From Planctomycetota bacterium (GTDB lineage Bacteria; Planctomycetota; UBA1135; GCA-002686595): a stretch of DNA of 64,000 bases. Numbering within the stretch: the first letter of the stretch is position 1; the number at the start of each line of letters is the position of its first letter. The translations under genes and the position numbers were made by a program. The notes under the pieces are model-generated. The model worked only from the letters and a program-made list of their open reading frames with translations. It did no database searches and had not been told where the DNA came from. The stretch lies in assembly GCA_022446815.1 (NCBI GenBank), contig JAKVCD010000009.1, positions 62,001 through 126,000 of the forward strand, written 5' to 3'. Positions 1 through 9,603 of this stretch are shown piece after piece.

Positions 1-746
1 TGAACTTCGCCTTCTACGATCTCTTCGTCCGGGCTGGTTGGCGCCGCGCTTGGGCAGCTCTCTCAAAGTCCATGGAGTTCCGCGTTTACGTGGGGATCGT
101 CGTGGGTTCGATCCTTTTAATTGCGACTGTCCTGTGGATCTGGGGCGGCGGCGGCGCATCCGACTTAGGGCTCCCGGACTACCGCCAGTACCCCCAGGCG
201 CTAAGGGACTCCTTCTTTCAGGTCATCGCCTTGTTGACTAGCACGGGCTACGCGACTGCCGACTTTGACCAGTGGCCGCAGTTCTGCCGGATACTGCTGA
301 TGGGCCTCTGTGTCATCGGGGCCTGCGCCGGCTCCACCTGCGGCGGGCTCAAGGTGGTGCGTTTGGTGATCGTCGCGCGGGCTGCCATACGCGGTGTGCA
401 GGCCTTCGTCAGGCCGCGTGCGATCCATGAGGTGAAGGTCGACGGCACTGTACTAGAGGAGGGCGTATTGGGTGCGGTGACGGGCTACTTCATCCTCTGG
501 ATCCTGGTCTTTTCCGGGGGTGTCCTCGCCTTGAGCGGCTACGGGATCCAGCTCGAGGAGTCTGCGACAGCCGTCCTCGCAACCTTGAACAACATCGGCC
601 CCGGCCTCGGCAAGGTGGGGCCCACAGTGAACTACTCACACTTCCCTGACGGGGTGAAGGTGCTGCTCTCCCTCTTCATGATCCTCGGGAGGCTAGAGTT
701 CTACGCGGTGGTCGCGCTCTTCGTTCCAGGCTTCTGGCGTCGCTAG
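1..746 (+). CDS. TrkH-family potassium uptake protein, C-terminal part (5' end outside window)
   Basis: Membrane subunit of a Trk/Ktr-type K+ uptake system. The frame is open from base 3 (NFAFYDLFVRAG), so the gene starts before the window and the ATG at 72 is only an internal Met. Visible family marks are the third selectivity-filter region TSTGYATADF, the glycine-rich stretch CAGSTCGGLKVVR and the fourth filter region NNIGPGLGKVGP, followed by the closing helix FMILGRLEFY. Several hydrophobic helices fit the last third of TrkH. A TrkA-type NAD-binding partner would be expected upstream, out of view. The stop overlaps the stop of the convergent lipoprotein gene within one CTAG. The family call is firm; the exact TrkH/TrkG/KtrB subtype is not decided. 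Confidence 0.9.
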   Translation, partial: NFAFYDLFVRAGWRRAWAALSKSMEFRVYVGIVVGSILLIATVLWIWGGGGASDLGLPDYRQYPQALRDSFFQVIALLTSTGYATADFDQWPQFCRILLMGLCVIGACAGSTCGGLKVVRLVIVARAAIRGVQAFVRPRAIHEVKVDGTVLEEGVLGAVTGYFILWILVFSGGVLALSGYGIQLEESATAVLATLNNIGPGLGKVGPTVNYSHFPDGVKVLLSLFMILGRLEFYAVVALFVPGFWRR

Positions 747-1402
747 AGGATGTCTTCGCGGTAGATCCACGGCTTGCGACGGTTGTGGTCACGGCGGTGA
801 GTCACCAAGCGCCACAGTTGCTGCGGGCCATAAGCGGCTAGATACTCTCGATCGCCCTCCTCCGTTGAAAGGGTGATCACACCCGAGGCGATCCCTACGA
901 GGCGCATCTTCGAGAGGTCTCCATCAGGGATGGAGTAGATGCCCGCTCCGACTTGATCACTCCGGCCGCGCATCTTCTCAGGGACCGCGAGGAGCAAGCC
1001 AAAGATCTGAGGGTCTTCGAGGACGAGGATGTCCTCTGACCAGACTGTGCCTCCCTCTCGGCCGATGATGGTCAGGATGTCGCCAGGAGTCGGGTCGTCG
1101 AAGGAGAGCGGGACGCTAGGGAGTCTGATCTCGGTCTCCGCAGTGAAGAGGTCTCCACCGAGAGGCTCGATGGCGCTCTTCTCGATGCTCGGCCCGTCGC
1201 CGAACCAGACGGTCATGTCTACGTCTCCAGCGCTCGCGGTGCGACCGAGGAAGACCACGCCGTACTCTGTCGAGACGCCGAGCTCTCGGCCGCCCTCCGT
1301 TTGGATGAGCAGGGTGGGGTCAGCGAGGGTTCGGGTCCCTGCGCAGGAGGCGAGGAGGAGGGGGAGTGCCCAGAGGGCGCTTCGGCTGGTGTTGTATCGC
1401 AT
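743..1402 (-). CDS. Putative lipoprotein, function unknown
   Basis: A 219-residue protein, using the ATG at 1400-1402. This start puts a signal peptide with lipobox LLASC (Cys about residue 20) directly at the N terminus; the longer frame from 1435 would overlap the upstream stop and add a non-signal leader. The mature part is beta-rich with no motif I recognise. It lies 11 bases behind the HExxH protein gene ending at 1414, and the run 4729-743 looks like one operon of three envelope proteins. It may be an accessory to those metallopeptidase-like proteins (inference from context only). Confidence 0.7.
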   Translation of the reverse strand: MRYNTSRSALWALPLLLASCAGTRTLADPTLLIQTEGGRELGVSTEYGVVFLGRTASAGDVDMTVWFGDGPSIEKSAIEPLGGDLFTAETEIRLPSVPLSFDDPTPGDILTIIGREGGTVWSEDILVLEDPQIFGLLLAVPEKMRGRSDQVGAGIYSIPDGDLSKMRLVGIASGVITLSTEEGDREYLAAYGPQQLWRLVTHRRDHNRRKPWIYREDIL

Positions 1403-1413
1403 GGAGTCAGTGG

Positions 1414-3033
1414 TCACTTGAACCTCAGGTACCATCGGCGGAACTGCTCATTTTCTGGATCCAACTCCCTGGCTAGCCCTGCCTGGGTCTTGGCCTCGGG
1501 GTTGTCGATGTCAGCCTCTTCATCTCCACCGCCCTGGATACGGAACGAGCCTGCGGTGAAGGCGCTGCTGGTGCGGCCACAGATGAGCTGAGAGAGCTGA
1601 TAGCGGTAGGTCGCGTTCAGGGGATCTAGCTCTACGGCCTTTTTCAGGTCTTCTAGGCCTTGGCTGGAGCTCCCTCCGAAGGCTCGGGCCATGCCACGAG
1701 CGGCGTAGGCGCGAGCGTCAGTGATGCCGCCTTCGATCGCCGCCTCAAGGTCAGGGAGGGCCTTGGCGAACTCGAACATCCGCACAGAGCGGAGCCCGCG
1801 CTTCAGGAGGGCGTCCGGGCCATCGATAGGGATCTCCTTGATGAAGGTCTTCCAGTCGGTCTCTAGCTGCTCAACGTCTTTCACCCCGATGCGCTTGAGG
1901 AGGTGCGAGCGAATCTCGGCTGGGCTTGCCTTGAAGCCCACCCCAGTAGTGTTCGCGGCCGCTACTTGTTGGTACTCGATCCCTTTGAAGCTCGTATAGA
2001 GCTCACGGAAGAAGCGCGCGAAGCCCTTGGCGTATTTGCCCTTCTTGAAGTTGTTGAGGAAGTAGACAAAGGACCAAGCATGGGCGTACTGGAAGCCATC
2101 AAAGTTGTCGCGCGAGATGCGGAAGAGCTTCTCCAGCTTGGTGTCGTTACCCTCCTCGATCGCCTTCTGAACGGTGAGGACCCGGTCGGTCTGTAGCATG
2201 CCAGGCTCGATCTTGAACTTACCCCGCTTGTCGATCTCGACCTTCGCCGAGCCGAAGTAGTCAGCGACGGCTTCGTTTAACCAGATCTGAGGCTGATACT
2301 GCTGATCGATCAAGAAGGTGAGGAGGTGCGTGCACTCGTGCAGCCCCACCCACGTGGCCTGCTCCGGCTCTGAGTAGTTGTGGAAGAAGTTGAGGGTGTC
2401 GTCATAGGACCAGAAGTAACCGAGCGTGCTCATACCCACGCCCGCGCCAGCCTCGTTCGAGACCTCGATGAACTCTTCGTGGCTCTTGTAGATGTTCACC
2501 TTCATCTTCTTGCGCTTGTAGGAGAGCGTCGGCTTGATGCCGATCTGCCTGTCCATCAGCGAGTAGTAGGCCTCGAGGAGCCCTGCGTAATACTCGAGCC
2601 ACTCCTCACTCGTGTTCGTCTTGAAGATGAAGTGCTTTGTCTCCAAGGTCCAAGCGTTTCGCCACTCTGAGTGGTGAGCGATCTTATCCGTGCGCTCTTT
2701 GGACTCCTCGTGCTCTTTCTTGAGCTGGGTCTCATAAGCCTTCTTGGAGTACCACTTGCCCCTGTAGCGGACATAGCCGTCCTCAAGCTTCTTGCGCTCG
2801 TTCTCGTCCTTAGGGACATAGTCGGACATGTCCCCTTCGATCTCTATGGCCTTGATGCCGTCCTTGCTCTGCAGGAGGATTTCGCCTGACTCGAAGGTGA
2901 GGCGATAGCCCTCACCTTCCTCTCGCGCCTTCTTCGGGGTGATGATGCGCCCGTCGTCGGTGATGACGCGGTCGGCAGAGGCGATGGTAGAGAGGAGCGC
3001 TCCGAAGAGGAGCGCGACTGCGGTGCGTTTCAT
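1414..3033 (-). CDS. Secreted gluzincin-like metallopeptidase with C-terminal TPR-like repeats
   Basis: About 539 residues from the ATG at 3031-3033, which begins a normal Sec signal peptide (MKRTAVALLFGALLSTIASA); the longer frame to 3087 would bury it. The zinc motif HECTH lies near residue 232, and about 20 residues later NEAVADYFGSA supplies the downstream Glu expected in gluzincins and in the DUF1570-like proteins common in planctomycetes. The last 120 residues hold TPR-like helices (AKALPDLEAAI, GLEDLKKAVELDP). Predicted to act outside the cytoplasm. It starts 8 bases after the related gene 3041-4729 ends, so the two are co-transcribed, possibly old duplicates. Substrate unknown. Confidence 0.8.
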   Translation of the reverse strand: MKRTAVALLFGALLSTIASADRVITDDGRIITPKKAREEGEGYRLTFESGEILLQSKDGIKAIEIEGDMSDYVPKDENERKKLEDGYVRYRGKWYSKKAYETQLKKEHEESKERTDKIAHHSEWRNAWTLETKHFIFKTNTSEEWLEYYAGLLEAYYSLMDRQIGIKPTLSYKRKKMKVNIYKSHEEFIEVSNEAGAGVGMSTLGYFWSYDDTLNFFHNYSEPEQATWVGLHECTHLLTFLIDQQYQPQIWLNEAVADYFGSAKVEIDKRGKFKIEPGMLQTDRVLTVQKAIEEGNDTKLEKLFRISRDNFDGFQYAHAWSFVYFLNNFKKGKYAKGFARFFRELYTSFKGIEYQQVAAANTTGVGFKASPAEIRSHLLKRIGVKDVEQLETDWKTFIKEIPIDGPDALLKRGLRSVRMFEFAKALPDLEAAIEGGITDARAYAARGMARAFGGSSSQGLEDLKKAVELDPLNATYRYQLSQLICGRTSSAFTAGSFRIQGGGDEEADIDNPEAKTQAGLARELDPENEQFRRWYLRFK

Positions 3034-3040
3034 ATGGAGA

Positions 3041-4729
3041 TCAGAGGGTGTAAGCCCTCCAAGCGGCCTCGAACTCTTCCCAGTCAATGCCCGCGATGGC
3101 TATGTCCACTGCTTTGGCACGCGCGTCATCTTCATCGCTATTCGAGAAGTCGACAGTGATGCGCCCGTCTTCTCCGAACTCAACGCCGTTCTTCAGAATG
3201 TTCTGAACTTTGACCTCGATCCAGGCGTCGTTGAGCGCGTTTAGGTAGTCATCCAGGATTGAGTCCCAGTCCGAGTTCCAGCCCTTCGCGTTCTTCTTGC
3301 CAGTACGTAGGAAGTAGATCAGTGACCAGCCCTGAGCATAGTTCCTGCCACCCTCTGCGTAGTACTCCTGCTGGGTGTAGCGGAGGAACTCAGGCATCGG
3401 CACGTAGTCGTCTGCCTTGATCGCGTCACGGATCGTCTGCACGCGCCAGTCGAAGGGTTTGAGGGTGAAGCGACCAGCCTTCAATTGGTAGCCAGAGAAG
3501 AAGTCTCCGGTGCCCTCGTTGTACCAGCTGTGCGGAGCGAGGTTCCCGTAGAAGTAGAAGATGTACTGGTGGAAGGCCTCGTGGTTGAGGACAGCCCATG
3601 TGTCGCCGCGGCCGCCGCCGCCCTTGTCGTCATAGAGGACGAGCTCTTCGTCGCGGTAGTTCCAGTAGCCTGCGGAGCCTGGCGGTCCGCCGTACTCCAT
3701 GTACTGTCCTCGGCTCTTACAGACCCGCACGACGCTGCAGCGTGAGAGCTCGAGGGGGGTGGGGCCGCCCGCTGTCGTCCGGTCGCGATCGCCCTCATCC
3801 TCCTCGCCGCGCTCTTCACGCTCCTTCCTCTTTTGTTCCTTGGCCTCAGAGACGCGCTTAGCCATCTTGAGCCGTACGCGCTCAGCGTCTCTCAGGGGGT
3901 AGAGCTTCTCATAGATGTCACGGATAGCCTCGAGGCGAGTCTCCAACTCCTTCACAAACTCACGGTCTTCGCTGCTCGTGATAATGAAGTAATTCTCAGT
4001 CTCGAAGAGCTGCCAGCCGGGGTTCTTGCGGACCTCCTTCATGAGCGCGCCGCGCTTGGATGAGCGATAGACGCTGTCGCCCTCCTTCACCTCGCCACCG
4101 TCCACGAGCTCTACCTCGACCCGCTTGAAGCTCTTGCAGAGCTTTGAGATCGAGGACTCCCACTTGCGCCACTTCTTCCGCTCAGCGGGAGCGTCGAAGA
4201 GGTAGGCGACGACGAGGTCATCTGAGAGGAAGTACTGCATGGCGTAGACGTGTACCTCTGTCTCGCCAGTGAGGCCCTTATAGAGGACCTCTTTGGAGGG
4301 GACCTTATCGATCTTGAGGTCCTTCGTCTCAATCCGCTCCAGCTTCCTCGCTGTGTACCGGTAGGTCGACTCCACGGCCTTGTCGAGCGCCCGGTCAAAA
4401 TCAAAGGCGCGCTTGTCGTCTTCATCCCTTCGGTCGAACTTCAAGAGATACGCGTCGAGCCAGAGTGAGTCGCGGCCTCCGGCGAAGTCGATGCGCTTGT
4501 TGAACTCTGGCGTGAACTTTCCGATCTGCTCGTCTTGACCAGGTTGAGGTGGGATGAACTCCCAGTCCTTGGGCATCTTGACCTTGAAGCCGAGGTCTAC
4601 GTTGTCCTCGTAGTACTCTCGCCCGAGCTTCGGCGCTTGAGCATTGGCGAAGGGCGCCTCTGACAAGAACAGCGCCACAGTCGCGAGGCAAATGAAGAGC
4701 CTTGTGGAGATAGCCTTACGAGCGTTCAT
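3041..4729 (-). CDS. Secreted gluzincin-like metallopeptidase (HEAFH)
   Basis: About 562 residues from the ATG at 4727-4729 (MNARKAISTRLFICL), chosen because it begins the signal peptide, which ends near ANAQA. The N-terminal 200 residues have a fold seen in proteins that open with a PsbP/DUF-like domain (GFKVKMPKDWEF). The zinc motif HEAFH is at about residue 383 and the likely third ligand lies in WYNEGTGDFFSG. A highly charged Lys/Arg/Glu linker (residues about 295-325) separates the two halves. First gene of a minus-strand trio with 1414-3033 and 743-1402. Whether it is an active protease is not shown; the catalytic residues are in place. Confidence 0.78.
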   Translation of the reverse strand: MNARKAISTRLFICLATVALFLSEAPFANAQAPKLGREYYEDNVDLGFKVKMPKDWEFIPPQPGQDEQIGKFTPEFNKRIDFAGGRDSLWLDAYLLKFDRRDEDDKRAFDFDRALDKAVESTYRYTARKLERIETKDLKIDKVPSKEVLYKGLTGETEVHVYAMQYFLSDDLVVAYLFDAPAERKKWRKWESSISKLCKSFKRVEVELVDGGEVKEGDSVYRSSKRGALMKEVRKNPGWQLFETENYFIITSSEDREFVKELETRLEAIRDIYEKLYPLRDAERVRLKMAKRVSEAKEQKRKEREERGEEDEGDRDRTTAGGPTPLELSRCSVVRVCKSRGQYMEYGGPPGSAGYWNYRDEELVLYDDKGGGGRGDTWAVLNHEAFHQYIFYFYGNLAPHSWYNEGTGDFFSGYQLKAGRFTLKPFDWRVQTIRDAIKADDYVPMPEFLRYTQQEYYAEGGRNYAQGWSLIYFLRTGKKNAKGWNSDWDSILDDYLNALNDAWIEVKVQNILKNGVEFGEDGRITVDFSNSDEDDARAKAVDIAIAGIDWEEFEAAWRAYTL

Positions 4730-4816
4730 AGATTTGGACCATGTGACCATTGGAGGGCCCGGTCAGCAAGTAGCGATGGTGTTACGAGTGCAAAGCGCCA
4801 ATGTAGTGATGATTCT

Positions 4817-4830
4817 TGGGGAAATCCCCA
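4817..4830. promoter_or_regulatory. Dyad in divergent intergenic region
   Basis: TGGGGA-AA-TCCCCA, a perfect 6-base inverted repeat with a 2-base centre, lies between the divergent starts at 4729 (minus) and 4946 (plus). Its place between two divergent envelope genes fits an operator, but such a short dyad is also likely by chance in GC-rich DNA. I found no convincing -35/-10 pair around it. Confidence 0.25.
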
Positions 4831-4945
4831 GCCGAGCGCTGGCGTGAGTCGTACGGCTTTGACCCTTCTAAGTGTTGCCTCGCACTGAGACCTGCTGTGC
4901 TGCACTATACGGCCCGCAAGAGAGAGAAATCTCCCTCAACTAAAG

Positions 4946-7861
4946 ATGAACAGGTCCCAGCTTCTCCTCCTTTTGACGCTCGCGCTCGCCTTCGTCATCG
5001 GTGGCGCTGTCTACTTCTCGCAGGGAGGGGGCTCGGGGCTGGGCGATTCGCCGGTCCCTCCGATCGGACTAGAGAGAGACGTTGAGCTCCCCCCTGATGA
5101 GGGTGAGCTCCCCGGGCTGTCCAGCCGTGCGGAGGACCGGGATCTGGCACCCGACCTCCTTGGGGAGGAGCCCTCGCTGATCCTCCCTGAGGGCCTCGTT
5201 GAAGTCATCCCCGGTGAGGCGGGGGGTAAGCGTCTGCGCGGCCGGGTCGTGGACCAGCTCGGCACCCCCGTCTCTGGCGCGCGTGTGCGGGTGTCGGCTG
5301 ATTTCGGGAGTGACTTTGTCTTCAGCTCAAATCAGCGGCCTTGGGTCGAGACCGACGAGGATGGACAATTTGAGACGGAGTGGTTCGTCTCACAAAAGCT
5401 CTCCGTAGAGGTGCTGGCGAAGAGCTTCGCGAAGCTCAAGGAGAGCGTCGTCTTCAAAGGAGAGGACCTCGGGACCTTTGAGCTTGAGCCGGGCGTGATC
5501 GTCCGCGGCGTCGTGATCGATGCCCAAGGGATCCCGGTGGAGGGTGCGGGTGTCTTCTTTGAGGAGCGCCGCGAGGGCATCGGCTTTCTGATCTCTGTAA
5601 ACGAACAGGAGCCGGAGGAGCATACTGCTGCGGACGGCAGCTTTGAGCTTGGCACAGGCCTAGTGGGCCCCTGGGTGATCAAGGCCAAGCATCAGATGCA
5701 CCCTGCTGGGACCATCGAAGGAGAGAGCGATCGCGCTGGGACCCACCCTGACCTCGTCACGATTCAACTCCCGCGAGGCAGCTCGATCACTGGATACGTC
5801 GAAGGCTACAGAGCGGACGTCGACTGCTTCGTCGCGGCAGTCCCAGAGGATGGAGTTCAGTTTATGAACATGGGATCAGTCCGGACTTGCACCGTAGACG
5901 CAGCTGGTCGGTTTGAGATATATGGGCTCGCTCCAGAGACTGGCTACGGCTTGGAGTTGATGGAGGGCGAGGGGGCGGAGGGTTGGCTAGGAGAGCCGCT
6001 AGGAGAGACGGTCAAGGCGCGATCAGGTGACACCGGGGTGGTGCTCAGGATGCTGGCCGCCAGAGGGGTCCGTTTTCGCGTCGTGCATCAAGGGACGGGG
6101 GTGCCGATCGAGAGCTTCACGGCGAAGGCCGGGTCGTGGTGGACCGAGCCCTTGGAGGACGAGAGTGGGGCTGTGATCACTCATCACGACGGAGGGCGCG
6201 CTGAGTTCTCTAACTTGAACGTCACAGACGGAGATCTCGCGCTCTTGCAGATCTTTTCCGAGGGCTTCGAGCCTTACAGCTTGGGCGGCATTCAGCTCCC
6301 CGAAGCGGGGGTGTTGGATCTCGGAGACATCGCCCTCAAGCCAGCTCCGGTCCTAGCGGTGAAGGTCCTCTCGGAAGCGACCTCACTTCCGGTCCAAGGA
6401 GCTCGGGTCACCCTCTCTGTTCCAGAAGAGGACGTCGAAGAGTGGATGAGCAGCTCGGCGCTAGGGGACAGCTCATTTGACGCGCGCATGGAGAACCGCA
6501 GCAAGCGTACTGACGCTGAAGGTCTAGCACGTATCACTGTGGTCCCTGGGCAGCAGGTGGTGATGACGATCTCACACCGCTTGTACGCCGAGCTCTCGCT
6601 CCCTTCGCAGAGCTATGGCGCTGAAGAGGTGGTCGTCAGGCTCCTCACAGGCGGAGAGGTCCAGGTGAAGGTCCTCGACGCGGCCGGTGCTCCAGTTGGT
6701 CGTGACGTAATCGTCGACCGCCGCTTCGCGGCAGGCAATGGTCCTACTTACCTGAGCAGGGAGACAGACATGCGGGGTCTTGCAACCTTTAAGAACCTCC
6801 AAGCAGGCCTCCATGAGTTCAGGGTCGCTGATGAGAGGGAGTCAGGCTCTATTGCGTATCTGCCTATGGGAGGAGAGCCAGGCGCTGGGGAGGAGGCTTG
6901 GGTGTCTGTAGAGGTCGGTGAGGGGTCAAAGACAGAGATCGTCTTACAGCGCGAAGCGCGGGGGGTCCTCTCCGGTCGAGTCACAGAGGGCGGGGCTCCC
7001 CTCGCGCGCGCGAGTCTCAGGCTGGATGTATGGCAGGGTGAGGAGAGGAGCCCTAGGGACGGTTTTGATAGCAGGATCTTCTTCGGAGTAGAGGACGATG
7101 TGCAGAGCGGCTCAGACGGGAGCTTTAGGCTGAAAGATCACAAGGTAGGAGAGTACGAGCTCGTCATCTCCCACCCGCGCAGGGTCATGGATGACAAAGT
7201 CAGGCTGACCCTCACTCCTGGAGAGATGGAGCTGAACGTCGACCTCCACGTGACGGCGATCGAGGGGGTCGCCCTAGACCAAGATGGAGACCCTGTGGAA
7301 GGCTTGGAGGTCACGATTCAACGAGCTGACGACCCAAGCTCGGAGGGTACAGGCGTCGGTATGATCATCTCCGGCGGGCTACATGGGATGCATCTCGGTG
7401 ATAGCAGACCAACGCGGACTGACGCTGCAGGACGCTTCATGGTGCGGGGGGTTGCTACCGGCTGCGAGCTCACGCTCAAGTTGAGCGGTGGGAAGTACCA
7501 GCCGGAGCTGGTTAGCCTTGACCCGCTCCGACCGAACGAGGTCCGGAGCGACGTACGAGTCGTCGTCTCGGAAGGAGGCGGCATCGACCTTCACGTGCTG
7601 ATGCCGAGCGGGCACGAGCCGGAGTTTGGCTCGCTCTCGCTCCGCAAGCTCGTCGAAGGTGAGCCTGTTGGCGAGCTCCTGAACTATGGCTTCGAGGAGG
7701 GGCGCCTCCTGATTGAAGGGATCGCCGAGGGGGACTGGGAGGCTCAGTTGACGGTCTTCGAGATGACGGAGGAGGTTAACGTGGAGCCCATTCGAAAAGA
7801 ACGCAAGCAGGTGGTGAGCGTCCGCAAGGGGGAGATCGCGGAGATCTTGGTTCAGTATTGA
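4946..7861 (+). CDS. Membrane-anchored protein with tandem carboxypeptidase-regulatory-like domains
   Basis: A 971-residue protein. It opens with MNRSQ and one hydrophobic segment (residues about 5-27) that is either an uncleaved signal anchor or a signal peptide, then an acidic Pro-rich linker. After that come repeated beta-sandwich modules of the carboxypeptidase regulatory/Cna-B type. Each starts with a phrase like GxVxDxxGxPVxGAxV, at about residues 92, 182, 466, 570, 671 and 770 (for example RGRVVDQLGTPVSGARV and EGVALDQDGDPVEGLEV). No catalytic domain is visible. Such proteins usually act as surface adhesins, scaffolds or glycan-binding stalks. The stop shares a base with the HAD gene start, so the two are translationally linked, though a functional link is not obvious. 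Confidence 0.8.
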   Translation: MNRSQLLLLLTLALAFVIGGAVYFSQGGGSGLGDSPVPPIGLERDVELPPDEGELPGLSSRAEDRDLAPDLLGEEPSLILPEGLVEVIPGEAGGKRLRGRVVDQLGTPVSGARVRVSADFGSDFVFSSNQRPWVETDEDGQFETEWFVSQKLSVEVLAKSFAKLKESVVFKGEDLGTFELEPGVIVRGVVIDAQGIPVEGAGVFFEERREGIGFLISVNEQEPEEHTAADGSFELGTGLVGPWVIKAKHQMHPAGTIEGESDRAGTHPDLVTIQLPRGSSITGYVEGYRADVDCFVAAVPEDGVQFMNMGSVRTCTVDAAGRFEIYGLAPETGYGLELMEGEGAEGWLGEPLGETVKARSGDTGVVLRMLAARGVRFRVVHQGTGVPIESFTAKAGSWWTEPLEDESGAVITHHDGGRAEFSNLNVTDGDLALLQIFSEGFEPYSLGGIQLPEAGVLDLGDIALKPAPVLAVKVLSEATSLPVQGARVTLSVPEEDVEEWMSSSALGDSSFDARMENRSKRTDAEGLARITVVPGQQVVMTISHRLYAELSLPSQSYGAEEVVVRLLTGGEVQVKVLDAAGAPVGRDVIVDRRFAAGNGPTYLSRETDMRGLATFKNLQAGLHEFRVADERESGSIAYLPMGGEPGAGEEAWVSVEVGEGSKTEIVLQREARGVLSGRVTEGGAPLARASLRLDVWQGEERSPRDGFDSRIFFGVEDDVQSGSDGSFRLKDHKVGEYELVISHPRRVMDDKVRLTLTPGEMELNVDLHVTAIEGVALDQDGDPVEGLEVTIQRADDPSSEGTGVGMIISGGLHGMHLGDSRPTRTDAAGRFMVRGVATGCELTLKLSGGKYQPELVSLDPLRPNEVRSDVRVVVSEGGGIDLHVLMPSGHEPEFGSLSLRKLVEGEPVGELLNYGFEEGRLLIEGIAEGDWEAQLTVFEMTEEVNVEPIRKERKQVVSVRKGEIAEILVQY

Positions 7862-8712
7862 TGAATAGAGATTCTCTACCCTATGAGGCCCTCTGCCTCG
7901 ACCTCGACGGCACCGTCGTCGACCCGGATGGGAAGATTCGGGAGAGCACTCGTGCCTCCATCGCGCGGCTGCGCGAGGCTGGGGTTCGGGTGATGATCAC
8001 GACTGGGCGCTCTGTCTTGGGCACCGAGGCGATCGTTGAGGAGCTTGACCTGCGCGAGCCCGCGGTCGTCTTCAACGGGGCGGGGGTCTGGTGTCCGAAG
8101 ACTGACCGGCTCCTTGAGGAGCAGATCTTGTCCGAGCGCGTCGTCGATCCGGTCATGGACTACGCGGACGCGAACGATCACTTCGTCTGCGTCATGCTCG
8201 CTGGCAGCAAGTATGTCCCGCATCCGAAAGACGCCCTCGACGAACAAACCATCGCTGGGTTGGGCCGATTGGAGGTCGTAGCTCGTGAAGATCTTCCGCG
8301 GGAGTACCTGATGCGCGTGACCGTCTTCTCAAGATCACACGAGGCCAGCGACCCTCTACATGAGGAGGTGCTCGCCTCGCTTAAGGGGCCGGCTTACCTC
8401 ACGCACTTCCCCCTCTCGATCTTGCACGCATACCGCGAGAGCCCACTGCAAGTCGTAGATGTTCATCCGCCATGTCTCGGAAAGGCCGAGGCGCTGCGCT
8501 GGCTGGAGCGAGAGGAGGGCATCCCCGCCGCTAGGGTCGTCTGCGTTGGCGACGCGACGAATGACATCCCGATGTTCGAGGCCGCGGGCCTCTCCGTAGC
8601 GATGGGGGACGGGATGCCCGAGGCCATGGCCGCAGCGGATCGAGTCATCGGGGCCTCGGACACGGACACGATCAGCGAGCTCATCGGAGAGCTCTTCGGT
8701 GTCTCAGTCTGA
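7861..8712 (+). CDS. HAD-superfamily hydrolase, Cof type (IIB)
   Basis: A 283-residue cytoplasmic phosphatase-like protein. Motif I is DLDGTVVD (nucleophile and acid/base Asp near residues 14 and 16), motif II TTGRS, motif III the Lys of GKAEALRWL, and motif [16 protein letters not shown], with a cap domain between motifs II and III; this order is the Cof/YbiV class. Cof enzymes remove phosphate from sugar phosphates, FMN or pyridoxal phosphate; the substrate cannot be told here. I use the ATG at 7861, which overlaps the preceding TGA by one base; a TTG just before it is also possible. The 3' end overlaps the convergent fmdB-like gene by 9 bases. Confidence 0.88.
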   Translation: MNRDSLPYEALCLDLDGTVVDPDGKIRESTRASIARLREAGVRVMITTGRSVLGTEAIVEELDLREPAVVFNGAGVWCPKTDRLLEEQILSERVVDPVMDYADANDHFVCVMLAGSKYVPHPKDALDEQTIAGLGRLEVVAREDLPREYLMRVTVFSRSHEASDPLHEEVLASLKGPAYLTHFPLSILHAYRESPLQVVDVHPPCLGKAEALRWLEREEGIPAARVVCVGDATNDIPMFEAAGLSVAMGDGMPEAMAAADRVIGASDTDTISELIGELFGVSV

Positions 8713-8964
8713 GGAGGACGAGCTAGAGTCCGAGGACGAGGAGCTCTTCTTGGCCGCCTTCTCTCCAGCCTTGTAGGAGTCGGAGCGATAGTCCGTCTCG
8801 TAGAAGCCTGAGCCCTTGAAGAGCACGCCGCCGCCCGCGCTTATGAGGCGTATGAGAGCCTCATCACCGCACTCAGGGCACTTGGTGCGAGCGTCTTCAG
8901 TCATCGAGTGGAAGATCTCCATCTCCGCGCCACAGGACGTGCAACGATATTCATAGGTGGGCAT
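8704..8964 (-). CDS. FmdB-family zinc-ribbon protein with serine-rich tail
   Basis: An 86-residue protein beginning [16 protein letters not shown], the hallmark of the FmdB/CxxC_CXXC_SSSS family. Two CxxC knuckles (CTSCG and CPECG) would bind one zinc. The final 14 residues are almost pure Ser/Asp ([13 protein letters not shown]), also typical of the family. Members are small putative regulators of unclear role. Here it is the last gene of the groEL-groEL-dnaJ-grpE run, 6 bases after grpE, which suggests co-expression with the chaperones and perhaps a stress role (inference). Confidence 0.88.
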   Translation of the reverse strand: MPTYEYRCTSCGAEMEIFHSMTEDARTKCPECGDEALIRLISAGGGVLFKGSGFYETDYRSDSYKAGEKAAKKSSSSSDSSSSSSD

Positions 8965-8970
8965 GGGTGC

Positions 8971-9588
8971 TCAGGCCTCCTCAGCCGCCTCCTCCTCACA
9001 CTCTGTCTCTGCTTCGGGTGCGGGCTCCGGCGAGGGCGCGGGGCTGGGCTCCTCTACACCTACGACATGGACCTGGGCGTGGCGGAGCACTTGCTCGCCG
9101 ATCCTGTATCCCTTCCGGACGACCTCGACGATCTCCCCCTCCTCTCGCTCGGGGTCCTCGACCTTGGAGAGCGCCTGGTGGATCGCAGGGTCAAAGGTCT
9201 CGAGCTCCTCGATGGGCTTTACCTCGAAGCGCTCGAGCACACCGAGCATCTGATCACGGGTGAGGCTGACTCCATAGTGGAGGTTCTTCGCTTCATCGCT
9301 TATGCACTCGGCCATAAGCGCCATGTCGAGGTAGTCCAGTACCAACAAGAGCTCCCCTAAGACCTCTGTGCGCGCGCGTCCAACGGCGGCGTCGATGGTC
9401 TCGAGGCTGCGCCGGTTGAGGTTCTTGTAGTCGGCGCGAGCGCGCTGCCAATTAGCGATGGCCTCGTCTCGTTCGCGCTCAGCGCGTGTGAGCGGGTCCT
9501 CGTCAGCCTCCTCGACGGCGGGGGCCTCTTGCTCTTCGACGCCTGCTTCTGCGGCCTCGACATCTCTCTTGCGCTTCTTAGGAGTCAT
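8971..9588 (-). CDS. grpE: GrpE nucleotide exchange factor
   Basis: A 205-residue co-chaperone that releases ADP from DnaK. After an acidic Ala/Glu-rich N terminus there is the long dimerisation coiled coil (RAERERDEAIANWQRARADYKNLNRR) followed by the beta-domain that contacts DnaK (FDPAIHQALSKVED, GEIVEVVRKGYRIGEQVLRHAQVHV). A second acidic Pro/Glu/Ala tail of about 30 residues follows and is longer than usual. It lies 15 bases downstream of dnaJ in the same operon; dnaK is not in the window. Confidence 0.95.
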   Translation of the reverse strand: MTPKKRKRDVEAAEAGVEEQEAPAVEEADEDPLTRAERERDEAIANWQRARADYKNLNRRSLETIDAAVGRARTEVLGELLLVLDYLDMALMAECISDEAKNLHYGVSLTRDQMLGVLERFEVKPIEELETFDPAIHQALSKVEDPEREEGEIVEVVRKGYRIGEQVLRHAQVHVVGVEEPSPAPSPEPAPEAETECEEEAAEEA

Positions 9589-9603
9589 CTTGGTTCGGGT
9601 ACC

